A stretch of DNA of 64,000 nt from DSYU01 sp963827605 (lineage in GTDB: Bacteria; Chloroflexota; Anaerolineae; Anaerolineales; Anaerolineaceae): contig CAWHBK010000002.1 of NCBI GenBank assembly GCA_963827605.1, positions 372,001-436,000 of the forward strand, given 5' to 3'. Positions within the stretch are counted from its first letter, which is position 1. Every line of letters begins with the position of its first letter. Both the position numbers and the translations under genes were made by a program. Of this stretch, positions 8,689-18,034 are shown piece by piece. The notes below the pieces were generated by a model that had not been told where the DNA came from, searched no databases, and saw only the letters and a program-made list of their open reading frames with translations.

Positions 8689-9756
8689 CTACCTGGGCCG
8701 CGAGCCGTTCCGCTCCACGTCTACCAGGAACTGCTCCCAGCGGTCAAGATCTTCGAGGATTAATCCGGCGCCGCGGGCCACGCAGGTCATCGGGTCTTCG
8801 GCAACCCACACGCGCAGGTGGAGATCCTCGGTAAGGCGGTCGGGCAGCCCTTGCAGCTGCGCCCCACCGCCCGCCAGGCAAACGCCGGTTTCGATCAGAT
8901 CGGCCACAATTTCAGGTGGCGATTCGTCCAGCGCATCTTTGATGGTATCCACAATTACCTGGACGGAGGCCGCTATGCCCTCACGGATTTCGACGGAGGA
9001 AATTTCAATGGCTTCGGGGAGGCCGGTGACCAGGTTGCGGCCACGCACCGGCATGGTCTTCTCTGTAGGCAGCGGGTAAGCCGAGCCGATCTGAATTTTC
9101 ACCTGTTCGGCCATGCGCTCGCCGATAAACAGGTTGTATTTGTTGCGAATGTAGTTGATGATATCCTGATCCAGCTCATCGCCGGCCACGCGCAGCGAGC
9201 GCGAGACGACAATTCGCCCGGTGGAGATCACCGCTACCTCGGTCGTGCCGCCGCCAATATCCACCACCATACTACCGCGCACTTCGCTAATTGGCAGGCC
9301 GGCGCCCAGCGCAGCCGCGCGCGGCTCTTCCACTAAGTGGACCTCGCGCGCACCGGCGGCCATGGCGGCATCATAAACGGCATGCTTTTCAACCTCTGTG
9401 GCTCCCGACGGGATGCCAATCACCACCCGCGGCAGCGGCATCGGGACAACGCTTTGCTGGTGCGCCTTACCGATAAAATAGCCCAGCATGGCTTTGGTAA
9501 TTTCAAACTCAGAGATTACCCCATCGCGCAACGGACGGATGGCAAGCACATCTGCTGGAGTGCGGCCGACCATTTCTTTGGCGGAAGCACCAATAGCCAG
9601 CGGCCGCCGGGAACGCTTTTCGATGGTGACCCAGGAAGGCTCATTAATAACGATGCCCTTCCCGCGGATGTGCACCAGCGTGTTGGCGGTTCCCAGGTCA
9701 ATCCCAATATCCAGGGAAAAAAGACCCAGCAGCCACTTAAATATATTGGGTGCCAA
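8689..9756 (-). CDS. mreB: MreB, actin-like rod shape-determining protein
   Basis: Bacterial actin homologue that orients the elongasome. The 355-residue protein has the phosphate-1 motif DIGIDLGTANTLV, the phosphate-2 motif MVVDIGGGTTEVAV and the adenosine motif VCLAGGGAQL. The start is a TTG at 9756; AAGGAG lies 8 bases upstream (complement of 9765-9770), so translation from TTG is well supported. It is the first gene of the shape/division operon, and a candidate promoter lies 48-53 bp upstream. Confidence 0.95.
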   Translation of the reverse strand: MAPNIFKWLLGLFSLDIGIDLGTANTLVHIRGKGIVINEPSWVTIEKRSRRPLAIGASAKEMVGRTPADVLAIRPLRDGVISEFEITKAMLGYFIGKAHQQSVVPMPLPRVVIGIPSGATEVEKHAVYDAAMAAGAREVHLVEEPRAAALGAGLPISEVRGSMVVDIGGGTTEVAVISTGRIVVSRSLRVAGDELDQDIINYIRNKYNLFIGERMAEQVKIQIGSAYPLPTEKTMPVRGRNLVTGLPEAIEISSVEIREGIAASVQVIVDTIKDALDESPPEIVADLIETGVCLAGGGAQLQGLPDRLTEDLHLRVWVAEDPMTCVARGAGLILEDLDRWEQFLVDVERNGSRPR

Positions 9757-9803
9757 TGATGATGCTCCTTCGTTCCTGACGTTAAAATGTTGCTTGAAGT
9801 TTG

Positions 9804-9809
9804 ATTATA
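9804..9809 (-). promoter_or_regulatory. Candidate -10 box for the mreB operon
   Basis: On the minus strand the sequence reads TGGTATAAT, an exact TATAAT hexamer with an upstream TGG that resembles an extended -10. No good -35 hexamer is visible at the usual distance. The remaining 9810-10052 stretch, shared with the hydrogenase genes, is AT-rich, and I see no gene or riboswitch in it. Confidence 0.5.
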
Positions 9810-10052
9810 CCATTTTTATTTTCCTGGTTTTTTTTCATTCGTCAAGCAAATTCGCCGTATAGCAGTAGCTTTGTGAAAATTAGCACAAATTTCTCGATTT
9901 ATCAGACATTAACGAGGATAAATGTCACTTGTCGACTACGACCTTGGATTTTAGAATTTTATTGATTTTTCAACGCAATTATTGGATGAGGGACCCTGCC
10001 TCAAGCACTTCTATAAAGAAAGTATCTACCGATAGGATGGAGTGAAACGATC

Positions 10053-12090
10053 ATGGTCAATTTGACAATTGACGGTAAACCTGTTGAGGTTCCCGAGGGG
10101 ACCACTGTTCTGCAAGCCGCCCAGGCGGCCGGTATACCAATCCCCACCCTGTGCGACCACCCCGCGCTAAAGCCGTTTGGTGGCTGCCGGTTGTGCCTGG
10201 TGGAGGTGGAAGGTGCGCGCACGCTGCAGCCTTCCTGCACGCTGCCGGTAAGCAATGATATGGTCGTCCTCACCAATACAGATAAGGTAAAGACGGCGCG
10301 CAAGTTCGTCCTGACCCTGATCTTCAGCGACCGGAACCACTTCTGCCCCTACTGCCAGGTCAGCGGCGGCGACTGCGACCCTTCAAAATGCCGCCCTGGA
10401 CGAAGGCATGACGCACTGGTCGTTCCAACCCAACTGGCAGCACTACCCGGTAGATGCCAGCCATCCCTATTACGTGATGGATCACAACCGCTGCATCCTG
10501 TGCCACCGCTGCGTGCGCGCCTGCGGGCAGCTGGTGGGCAATTTCACTCTGGGGATCGAAGAACGCGGCGCAAGCAGCATGCTGGTGGCCGATACCGGCC
10601 TGCCGCTCGGTGAAAGCTCCTGCGTGAGCTGCGGTACCTGTGTGGCGGTCTGCCCGACCGGCGCGCTGATCGAACGGCGCAGCGCCTACCAGGGCCTGGC
10701 AGACAAGCTGACCGAGACCCAATCGGTGTGCGTGGGATGCAGCGTGGGCTGCGGCGTCACGCTGTTTACCCGCGATAACCGCCTGGTGCGCGTCCTGGGC
10801 GACTGGGACGCACCCGTCAACGGGGGTGTGCTGTGCAAGGAAGGCCGCTTCCTGCCGCTCGAAGAAAACCGCGAGCGGATCACGAACCCGCTGATTAAGA
10901 AGAATGGCGCCCTGCAACCGGCGACCTGGGATGAAGCGCTGGACGTTTTAGCTACCCGGCTTAAACCACTGGCCGGAAAAAACGACAATGGTATAGCCGC
11001 GTTAGCCGCAACACGCCTGCCAATCGAGGCGCTCTCCCTCTTCAAGCAAGTCTTCACCGACTGCCTGGGCAGCGCGATGGTGACCAGCACCGAGGAAGGC
11101 CGGCCGACAGCCAGCGTTTCTGTGCTGGCCGAAGAGTTGGGCCAGCCGTTCGAGGCGGACCTGGAAGCGCTCAAAGCCGCGGACTGCGTGCTGGCGGTGG
11201 GGGTGAACCTGGCCGAGAACCACATGGTGGCCGGTTTCCTGGTCAAGCGCAATCTGCCCAACGGCACTCGCCTGGTGGTAATCGACCCTGGCGCAAACGC
11301 TTTCGATACCTACGCCAATCTAGCGCTGAAAGCAACCCGCGGCTCCGATCAAGATGTGCTCAAAGGCATTCAGGCCGGGTTGGTGAAGCTGGGCCTGGAT
11401 GACAGCGGGCGGGCGGGCATGACCACTGCCGAAGCGGAGAACGAACTGGTGCGGGCCGCGCAGGCCACCGGCATCAGCGCGGAGGAGCTGCTGGCTGCCG
11501 CCGGCATGTTGGGCGTGGCGGAAAAACCGGTCATCGTCTACGGCAAAGGCATTACCAGCCAGAACACCATGCAAAGCCTGCGCCAGCTGGCCGCGTTGGG
11601 CCAGCAGGCCGGCGCGGCGCTGTTGAGCATCAAGGGCAACGCCAATTCCCTGGCTGCCGCACAGCTCCGCCTGGATGAACCCTTCCAGATGAAGGATCAA
11701 CAGGCCGTATTTGTGGCCCTGGGGGATGAATATCCCTCGCAGCGCCTGATCCAGCGCCTCGAAAATGCGCCTTTCCTGGCCGTCCAGGCCAGCTATGTTT
11801 CCCGCCTGAGTGCAAGCGGCAGACGTAGTTCTACCGGTCGAGATGTGGACCGAACAGGAAGGCCATTTCCTCAACCTGGAAGGCCGCCTGCAGAAAACCA
11901 GCCGCGCCCTTACCGCCCCCGACCGGCGTCCGCTCAAACACCGAGGTTCTCAAAGCCCTGGCCGGTAAGCTTGAACTATAAACCCGATGAAAACTGGGCA
12001 GCATCCATTTGCGCGCGTCCGGCGCCGGTGCAGATCCATGCACAGGCCATCGCGGCAAGCAATAGTGGTATGGAAAAGAATTCGTACTGA
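10053..12090 (+). pseudogene. NuoG/HoxU-like iron-sulfur subunit of the hydrogenase, broken by four frameshifts
   Basis: Electron-transfer subunit of a soluble NiFe hydrogenase. In order it shows a plant-type [2Fe-2S] domain (C at about 34, 45, 48, 62), a His/Cys cluster segment NHFCPYCQVSGGDC, two 4Fe-4S motifs (CILCHRCVRAC and CVSCGTCVAVCP), another cluster (CVGCSVGCGV) and a molybdopterin-oxidoreductase-like region that lacks the full length of formate dehydrogenases. The reading frame moves by one base near 10381 (extra C), 11819 (extra G), 11927 (extra C) and about 11970. The family-like sequence resumes each time, ending ...RPAPVQIHAQ...NSY at 12090. About 677 residues when repaired. 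Seen: motifs and shifts. Inferred: role beside HoxYH. No HoxF/HoxE flavoprotein gene is adjacent. Confidence 0.8.
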
Positions 12091-12111
12091 AAGGAAGTAC
12101 AGGAGAAAACG

Positions 12112-12655
12112 ATGGCAAAACCCAAAATTTCCTCGGATTGGCTGTGCGGGTGCGCGGGCTGCCACATGTCGCTGCTGGATATCGACGAGCGCATTATCAC
12201 GATTGCTGAGCTGGCCGACCTGCGCTCAACCCCGATCACCGACTTGAAAGAACCGGATGAAAACGGCGTTGATGTTGGCATTCTGGAAGGCGGCATTAAC
12301 AATACCTACTAACGAAGAAGTGGCGCACAAGTTCCGCAAACGCTGCAAGGTGCTGGTGGCGCTGGGCGACTGCGCGGTATTCGGCGGCGTTCCGGCCATG
12401 CGCAACTTCTTCACCCTGGAAGAAGCCCTGCGCCGCGCCTACGTTGAAGCGGAAAGCAATGACAGCGAAGGGATGATCCCAACTGACCCCGAGCTGGCGC
12501 AGATGACCGAAGTGCGCGCGCTGCATGAAGTTGTCCCGGTGGACATCTTCGTCCCGGGCTGCCCGCCTGACGCGGATACGATCTTCTACGTTCTGACCGA
12601 GCTGGCCCAGGGCCGCAAACCCGTCATCGATGACGGCAAACTTCAGTGGCACTAA
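12112..12655 (+). CDS. hoxY: NiFe hydrogenase small subunit HoxY, one frameshift
   Basis: Small subunit carrying the proximal 4Fe-4S cluster of a group 3 (soluble, bidirectional) hydrogenase. Visible ligand motifs are CGCAGCHMSLLD near the N-terminus, GDCAVFGG in the middle and PGCPPDADT near the end. A single extra base near 12304 (ACC-T-ACT) creates a premature stop at 12310-12312; removing it joins the two halves into 180 residues, normal for HoxY. AGGAAGTACAGGAG precedes the ATG, 21 bp after the upstream gene. Short size and no Tat signal fit a cytoplasmic enzyme. Confidence 0.88.
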
Positions 12656-12672
12656 GAGATTAGAGGTACGTT

Positions 12673-14105
12673 ATGGCAACACAAAAAATCACGATCGAAC
12701 CAGTAACCCGGATCGAAGGACATGCCAAGGTCACCATCCACCTGAATGATGCCGGTAAAGTCGAACAGGCGTATATGCACGTCAATGAATTCCGCGGCTT
12801 TGAAAAGTTCTGCGAAGGCCGCATGTACTTCGAAATGCCCTACATCACCCCGCGCATCTGCGGGATTTGCCCGGTCAGCCATCACCTGGCGGCTGCCAAA
12901 GCCGGCGACGCGCTTGATGGGCTGCCCCCCGCCCCGCCCGGCCTCGCTGCTGCGCGAGCTGATGCACATGGGCCAGATCATCCAGAGCCACGGCATGCAT
13001 TTCTTCGAGCTGGCCGGCCCGGACCTGCTGCTCGGGTTTCGACGCTGACCCTGCCATGCGCAATGTGGTTGGGCTGATCGCGGCGAACCCTGCGCTGGCG
13101 ATCAAAGCAGTCATGCTGCGCAAATACGGCCAGGAGATCATCCACACCCTGGGCGGGCGGCGCATCCACCCGGTCTTTGCCGTCCCAGGCGGGGTGAACA
13201 AGGCGCTCCAGGCCGTCGAACGGGACACCATTCTGGCGGGCGTAGATGAAGCTATCGCCACCATCCAGGTCGGGCTGGAGATAATGGAGGACTGGGCCGA
13301 GGCGAACATGGAAGATATCAACAAGTTCGCCGTCTTCCCCACCGGCTACTTTGGCCTGGTCACGCCGGAAAACGGCCTGGAGCTGTACGATGGCCAGATC
13401 CGCCTGATCGGCGCGGACGGCCAGCAGTTGGAAAAGTTTGACGGCAAGAACTACCTGGACATCATCGCCGAACACGTCGAAAACTGGTCGTACCTGAAGT
13501 TCCCCTACTACAAGAAGATGGGCTACCCACAGGGCGTGTACCGGGTTGGCCCGCTGGGCCGGCTGAACATCGTCGGAGAAGATCGATACTCCGCTGGCGA
13601 ACGCCGAGCTGAAGAAATTCAAGGCCTTCAACAGCGGCAAACCGGTGGAAAACACCCTGTACTACCATTACGCCCGCCTGATCGAAGCGCTGTTCGCGGC
13701 GGAAAGAGTGCGCGATGCTGTGCGATGACCCGGATATCCTGAGCACCGACATTCTGAACACGAAGCAGGAATTCCAGGGCCAGGGCGTGGGCGTGATCGA
13801 AGCGCCGCGCGGCACGTTGATCCACCACTACTGGGCCAACGCCCACCGGCCAGCTAACCAAAGTCAACCTGATCGTCTCGACCGGGCACAACAACTGGGC
13901 AATGAGCAACGCTGTCGACAGCGTCGCCAAGACGTACATCGATGGCGAGATCCGCGAAGGTTTGCTCAACCGGGTTGAGGCCGCCATCCGCGCCTATGAC
14001 CCGTGCCTGTCCTGCTCGACCCACGCCGTCGGACAGATGCCGATGGTGGTGGACGTCATCGACGTGGACGGCAATATGGTCAAGACGCTAAGTCGAAACG
14101 TGTAA
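12673..14105 (+). pseudogene. hoxH: NiFe hydrogenase large subunit HoxH, five frameshifts
   Basis: Catalytic subunit that binds the NiFe(CN)2CO centre. Both cysteine pairs are present: RICGICPVSHH near residue 62 and DPCLSCSTHAVGQM near the C-terminus. The N-terminal ITIEPVTRIEGHAKV is also diagnostic. The frame moves five times, always by one net inserted base, near 12925 (C run), 13036 (TT to TTT), 13577 (G to GG), 13711 and 13850 (CAC-C-GGC). The repaired length is about 475 residues. A short tail follows the second Cys pair, as expected for the part removed by a maturation protease. It is 17 bp after hoxY and is followed by a hairpin, then the protease gene. Confidence 0.9.
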
Positions 14106-14117
14106 TCCTGGAAAAGT

Positions 14118-14157
14118 TACAATGCCGCCTGCCGCTTGTGCGGCAGGCGGCATTGTA
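14118..14157 (+). terminator. Hairpin after hoxH
   Basis: Perfect 18-bp stem (14118-14135 with 14140-14157) and a TTGT loop, 12 bases after the hoxH stop. Only a short AT-rich stretch follows, so it may attenuate rather than fully stop transcription into the protease gene 15 bases further on. Confidence 0.6.
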
Positions 14158-14171
14158 TAATAATTCAAGGA

Positions 14172-14666
14172 ATGATGAAAACACTGATTGTAGGCTATGG
14201 CAACGCCGACCGGCAGGATGACGGGGTAGCCTGGCATGTTCTTTCGGAGATCGCACGTGCATTGGGACGCGCGGTTCCTGGCGCGCCGGAAGATGGTTTC
14301 TTCCCAGAGGGCAAGGAAATTGACCTGTGGTACGTGCTGCAGCTTGCCCCTGAAATGTCAGAGGATTTTGCCAATTATGAGCGCATCTGTTTTGTGGATG
14401 CGCATACCGGAAATATCGCGGAGGAAATCCGGCTCCAGCCGGTGGAGATCAGCCCGGCAGCCTCAGCGTTCACGCACCACCTGACCCCAGCAGCCTGCCT
14501 GGCGCTGACCCAGGCGATCTACGGCAAAACTCCCGCAGCGGAGCTGCTCTCGGTGCGGGGATACCAGTTTGGCTTTGCCCGCGACCTGTCGCCGGAAACG
14601 GAGGCGCTGGCAAAGAAAGCGGTGGCAGTGCTGCAGCAATGGCTCGAAAGAGGCACACCCCCATGA
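14172..14666 (+). CDS. hoxW: Hydrogenase maturation protease (HoxW/HyaD family)
   Basis: Endopeptidase that cleaves the C-terminal tail of the large subunit after nickel insertion. The N-terminus TLIVGYGNADRQDDGVAW is the family fold start with the Ni-sensing Asp/Glu region, followed by VDAHTG and an HHLTPAACLAL segment near the His ligand. It is 164 residues long. AAGGA overlaps the first of two tandem ATGs (14172, 14175), so the exact start is uncertain. It is directly downstream of hoxH, which suggests it matures that subunit. Confidence 0.85.
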   Translation: MMKTLIVGYGNADRQDDGVAWHVLSEIARALGRAVPGAPEDGFFPEGKEIDLWYVLQLAPEMSEDFANYERICFVDAHTGNIAEEIRLQPVEISPAASAFTHHLTPAACLALTQAIYGKTPAAELLSVRGYQFGFARDLSPETEALAKKAVAVLQQWLERGTPP

Positions 14667-15202
14667 AACCGGCTCCGCTGCTTTTCCTGGTCACCGGCAG
14701 CCGGGGGGCCGGAAAGACAACCTTTTGCAGCCACCTGGCACAGGCGGCGCGCGAGGCAGGCTGGCACCCGGCCGGGCTGATCTCGCGGCCCGTGTTTGAG
14801 GGGCCGCGGCGCACGGCTATAGACGCCGAAGATGTGCGCACCGGGGAGACTCGCCGCCTGGCGGCAGTGGCCGCGCCGGGGGATGCGGTCACCCCAGGAA
14901 CCAAACAGTGGCTGTTCGACCCACAGGCATTGGAATGGGGCAACCAGGTGCTGGCCGCCAGCACCCCTTGCGACCTGCTGGTGATCGATGAACTGGGCCC
15001 ACTGGAGCTGGAGCGCGGCCAAGGCTGGCAGGCAGGCTTAACGGCAGTCGATTCGCAGCAGTACGCCATTGCGCTGGTGGTAATCCGCGTGGAACTGTTG
15101 GGCGAAGTACTGCTGCGCTGGGGCGAAGCCAACCTGGTAGAAATCGATACGCCCGAGGACAGCGCGTATAAAGCGGGTGTGCTGGCCGGTCAACTTTTTT
15201 AA
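14663..15202 (+). CDS. Small P-loop NTPase, THEP1-like nucleoside-triphosphatase
   Basis: A 179-residue protein with Walker A GSRGAGKTTFCSHL near residue 13 and a Walker B-type strand LLVIDELGPLELERGQG. This layout matches the small NTPase family that includes THEP1. The ATG overlaps the stop of the maturation protease (ATGA), so the two are co-translated. Known family members hydrolyse nucleoside triphosphates in vitro. A role in hydrogenase assembly here is only an inference from coupling; it could equally serve cofactor metabolism. Confidence 0.7.
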   Translation: MKPAPLLFLVTGSRGAGKTTFCSHLAQAAREAGWHPAGLISRPVFEGPRRTAIDAEDVRTGETRRLAAVAAPGDAVTPGTKQWLFDPQALEWGNQVLAASTPCDLLVIDELGPLELERGQGWQAGLTAVDSQQYAIALVVIRVELLGEVLLRWGEANLVEIDTPEDSAYKAGVLAGQLF

Positions 15203-15214
15203 GCTGGCTGCGCG

Positions 15215-15508
15215 CTAACCCGTCTCGACGTCCCGGAAGCCCAGCGGTATGGTCACCGGGCCCTTGAAATCCGGCTCACCGACAAAACCCGGCAGTTTGG
15301 GCATGCCGGGGATGCCGCGCGAGCCTTTCAAGGCGCGCCCATCATAGATCAGCCGGTCATCGGCAAACAGCTCGCCAATGTAATCGCCGTTCCAGACCGA
15401 GTTATCTTCATACAGCCTGCCCAAAAAATCACCCCGGCGGGTATAAACGTAGGTGCCGGAAACAAAGGCAATTGGATCGCCATCCGAATTGTACAACCAG
15501 CGCGTCAT
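15215..15508 (-). CDS. Small 4-fold beta-flower-like protein
   Basis: A 97-residue protein built from short repeated beta units: WLYNSDGDPIAFVSGTYVY, RRGDFLGRLYEDNSVWNG, YIGELFADDRLIYDG. This pattern of aromatic-D-G-x-(F/Y/L)-x-G repeats resembles the 4-fold beta flower domain. The start at 15508 (MTRWLYNS) is chosen because upstream codons are not family-like. The function is unknown. It ends 12 bp from the stop of the NTPase gene on the opposite strand. Confidence 0.6.
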   Translation of the reverse strand: MTRWLYNSDGDPIAFVSGTYVYTRRGDFLGRLYEDNSVWNGDYIGELFADDRLIYDGRALKGSRGIPGMPKLPGFVGEPDFKGPVTIPLGFRDVETG

Positions 15509-15706
15509 GCGGCAGCTCCTGACTATGGATTCTACGGAAGAGATAAAGGTATTATAGACGATCTCCAGCTTGATTTTCACCGTTTATTAATCAATAATAG
15601 GCATAGGAAATCATCCTGGTTCTTTCCACCGTCATGACCAAATTATACGTCCGTGAGGTGCCTGGCAGCCGCTGCCTACCTCCGGCAAACGATTGAGGAG
15701 GTTCGC

Positions 15707-17107
15707 ATGCCTGAGTATGCTCGCACCCGCGCTGACGTTGACCTTCGCGCAGGCCCGGCCGCAACGACCGGGGTAATGGATCGTTTTCCAACCGATTGCC
15801 AGGTGGAAATCCTGGAAACCCAGGATGGATGGCATAAAATTCAAGCCGTGCGGCTAAAGCGGTCGCTGAAAGGTTTTGTCCCGCACGTTGCGCTGATCTT
15901 CCCACCCGCGGACCGGCCGCCGATCTTCCCCACCCTGAATACAGTGGACGGGGAAGTGCTGCCGGCTGTGCCCCCCACACTGCCGCTGGCGGATTTTCAG
16001 CAGTGGCAAAGCGCAGGCGGGCGCCCCGGCTGGCTGGCAGAAACCACCTGGGCTGCGCTGACCGCCGAACAGCAGGCGGCGCTGAGCGAAGCGATGCTGG
16101 CTTCGATCAACCAGGACCCTGCCCGCTGGCAAGCCTGGCTGGACGATGTTACCGGCTGCGGACGGTTAACCGAAGCGCGGATGGACGAATGGATCGTCAT
16201 GCTGGAAGGCGGGCGCGAAGTATATGCCATCCGCGACCACTACGTCTACCGGAAACCGGTGCAGGATGCCAACTACCACGGCTGCGCGATGAAGGGGCAG
16301 ATGATGCTCTGGACGGGGAAAATGCGCTGCACAGATGAGAACGGGACGCTGCGCCGGTTTTACGAGGTGAGCTTTTACCGCATGAGCCGTGAGATGCGCG
16401 GCTGGTTCCGGGCCGACCTGGCGGACCGCTACGTATACCCGACTCCAGAGATCGATACACTAACCACCGATAACGCCGAGAAGGTTTTCAACCTGGCGCG
16501 GCCAATTCTGCGCCACCCGCAAGACCACGAGATGACCGACGCCAAGGCCATGCGCTATACGGGCGCGCAGTATATCAACCTGCTGGACGTGCTCAACCGG
16601 CCCCTGCGCCACTTTTGCCTGTGCGGCGAGTTCTGCGTGGCGGCGCTGGCGGGGCGGGATATTATCCCGGTGCTGCAGGAATGGATTAAGAGCGGTTACT
16701 GGCGGGTGAACGAGATCCTCGGCCAATGCAAAGAAGGCACCGGGGCCGGCGACTTGCAGTCGCTGCTGCGGGTGGTCGGGCTAAAGGGAGATGCATTTTC
16801 CTCCATGCCAACCACACTGCAGCAAATCAAGGAGCGCTTGCAGAGCGGCCAGTTCGCCATTGCCGGGTGCCGGATCACATCGGGGGGCAAAGTAAAGCCA
16901 ACCGGTACGATCCTGCATTGGGTGATCGTGGAAGACGTTCTACCGGTGGGTAACAGCGGGTGGGTGCGCATCTATAATCCGTTCAATAACTGTGAAGAGG
17001 TGTATACCTACGAGCTGTTCCTGGCCTCTGGCGGTGGTGGAATGGGATTATGGGTGACTGGGGGCAAGCCGATCCCGGAAGAATTGGAACAGGGGCTGCC
17101 CGCCTAG
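15707..17107 (+). CDS. SH3-like and papain/C39-like cysteine protease fold protein
   Basis: A 466-residue protein with no signal peptide. Residues 1-60 look like a bacterial SH3 domain (ADVDLRAGPAATTGVMDRF ... GFVPHVALIF). The middle is unassigned. The C-terminal third has CLCGEFCVAAL and, about 100 residues later, ILHWVIVEDV, the Cys...His arrangement of papain/C39-type peptidases, followed by IYNPFNNCEEVY. GAGGAGG precedes the ATG at 15707. Alternatives are a transglutaminase-like or inactive scaffold protein. It is followed by a hairpin and then a second uncharacterised gene. Confidence 0.6.
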   Translation: MPEYARTRADVDLRAGPAATTGVMDRFPTDCQVEILETQDGWHKIQAVRLKRSLKGFVPHVALIFPPADRPPIFPTLNTVDGEVLPAVPPTLPLADFQQWQSAGGRPGWLAETTWAALTAEQQAALSEAMLASINQDPARWQAWLDDVTGCGRLTEARMDEWIVMLEGGREVYAIRDHYVYRKPVQDANYHGCAMKGQMMLWTGKMRCTDENGTLRRFYEVSFYRMSREMRGWFRADLADRYVYPTPEIDTLTTDNAEKVFNLARPILRHPQDHEMTDAKAMRYTGAQYINLLDVLNRPLRHFCLCGEFCVAALAGRDIIPVLQEWIKSGYWRVNEILGQCKEGTGAGDLQSLLRVVGLKGDAFSSMPTTLQQIKERLQSGQFAIAGCRITSGGKVKPTGTILHWVIVEDVLPVGNSGWVRIYNPFNNCEEVYTYELFLASGGGGMGLWVTGGKPIPEELEQGLPA

Positions 17108-17109
17108 CC

Positions 17110-17132
17110 CCCGGCGGTATGCTTCCGCCGGG
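17110..17132 (+). terminator. Hairpin after the SH3/C39-like gene
   Basis: Stem CCCGGCGG/CCGCCGGG with a TATGCTT loop, directly after the stop, followed within 9 bases by ATTTTT. It fits a Rho-independent terminator. Confidence 0.6.
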
Positions 17133-17218
17133 TGACAAACATTTTTCCTCCTGCTTGATCGAATCTTGATAAAAAACGCGTATGATAAAAAGAAAATCGA
17201 TCCAGCAGGAGTGTTTGG

Positions 17219-17818
17219 ATGGCTTTCCGAAAAGTAAAATCAATCGAACTGCACGAAGCGAATACGATCATCACCCTCAGCGAAGAACGCTATGGCAGCA
17301 CCGCGCCGGCAGCGCGCAACACGCAAGCCAGCCGGGCGGCGTTTCAGTTGCGGCTGACGGATTTCGATTCTTTGGCGGAGCGCTTTGGCGCGCGCCCGCG
17401 CGAGCAAACGCGCAAGCTGATGGACCGGCAGGGGCAGTCCGGGGAAAGGCAATCGGCGACCTTGCCGGTGCTGCGGGCCTATTCCGAGGTACCGGCAGAC
17501 CAGCCGGGCCTGACGGTTCTCAACCTGGAATGCGATGTGCTGGGGCCGAACCTGGTGGACATCCGCATCGAGACGCGCCGGGCGGGCGACGCGCCGGAAA
17601 CGGGCGGAACGGTGGAAACGATCACGCACAGCGGCTCGTTCACCATCTGGTGGGCTGCCGAACCAATGGCCAGCGCGGAGGAGTTGTTCGCGCTAGCTGA
17701 GGCGCACCCAACCATCCCGGTGGAGGGCGAGCTGCCAGCCGCCATCGGGGACGCAGAATCGGACGTGGGAGTGATTATCCCCAAGCTGGAGGATGCGGAT
17801 CCGCCGATGGATTCATAA
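17219..17818 (+). CDS. Uncharacterised 199-residue protein
   Basis: I do not recognise the family. The protein is soluble, without signal or membrane segments, rich in Ala/Glu/Arg, with a beta-rich middle (LTVLNLECDVLGPNLVDIRI) and an acidic C-terminus. GGAG appears about 10 bases before the ATG. It lies 111 bp after the SH3/C39-like gene on the same strand and is followed by tRNA-Leu on the opposite strand. The two neighbouring proteins may form a pair, but nothing in this sequence states a function. Confidence 0.6.
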   Translation: MAFRKVKSIELHEANTIITLSEERYGSTAPAARNTQASRAAFQLRLTDFDSLAERFGARPREQTRKLMDRQGQSGERQSATLPVLRAYSEVPADQPGLTVLNLECDVLGPNLVDIRIETRRAGDAPETGGTVETITHSGSFTIWWAAEPMASAEELFALAEAHPTIPVEGELPAAIGDAESDVGVIIPKLEDADPPMDS

Positions 17819-17837
17819 ATCAGCGATTATTTGTATA

Positions 17838-17921
17838 TGGGGCGGAAGGGGGTCGAACCCTTACGAAGTCTCCTTCGACAGATTTTAAGTCTGTTGCGTC
17901 TGCCTATTCCGCCACCGCCCC
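17838..17921 (-). tRNA. tRNA-Leu (anticodon UAA)
   Basis: On the minus strand the acceptor stem GGGGCGG pairs with CCGCCCC, followed by discriminator A. The anticodon stem ACAGA/TCTGT holds the loop CTTAAAA (anticodon TAA). A variable arm (GAAGGAGACTTC) and a GGGTTCGACCC-type T-arm follow. The long variable arm and 84-nt length identify a type II leucine tRNA. CCA is not encoded. Confidence 0.95.
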
Positions 17922-17971
17922 GATAGGGTTAATTGTAACCGAAGTACCGCAGGCGTCAAGATTTTTTTGGA

Positions 17972-18007
17972 GATGGTTTTGCGGTGCATAAGCGCCGCAA
18001 AACCATC
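17972..18007. repeat. Hairpin between tRNA-Leu and an FW-domain lipoprotein gene
   Basis: A 16-bp stem with one wobble pair (GATGGTTTTGCGG with CCGCAAAACCATC) and an ATAA loop, just downstream of the gene ending at 18035. No U-tract follows on the minus strand, so termination is uncertain. Confidence 0.55.
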
Positions 18008-18034
18008 CAACGCTCTGTGAAGATAGGTTTTTGA

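Noticed and set aside
10053..14105. Programmed +1 ribosomal frameshifting in the hydrogenase genes
   Set aside because: Ten sites in three genes share no slippery motif, stop codon or stem-loop. Unpolished insertions are a simpler explanation, so I report them as disruptions only.
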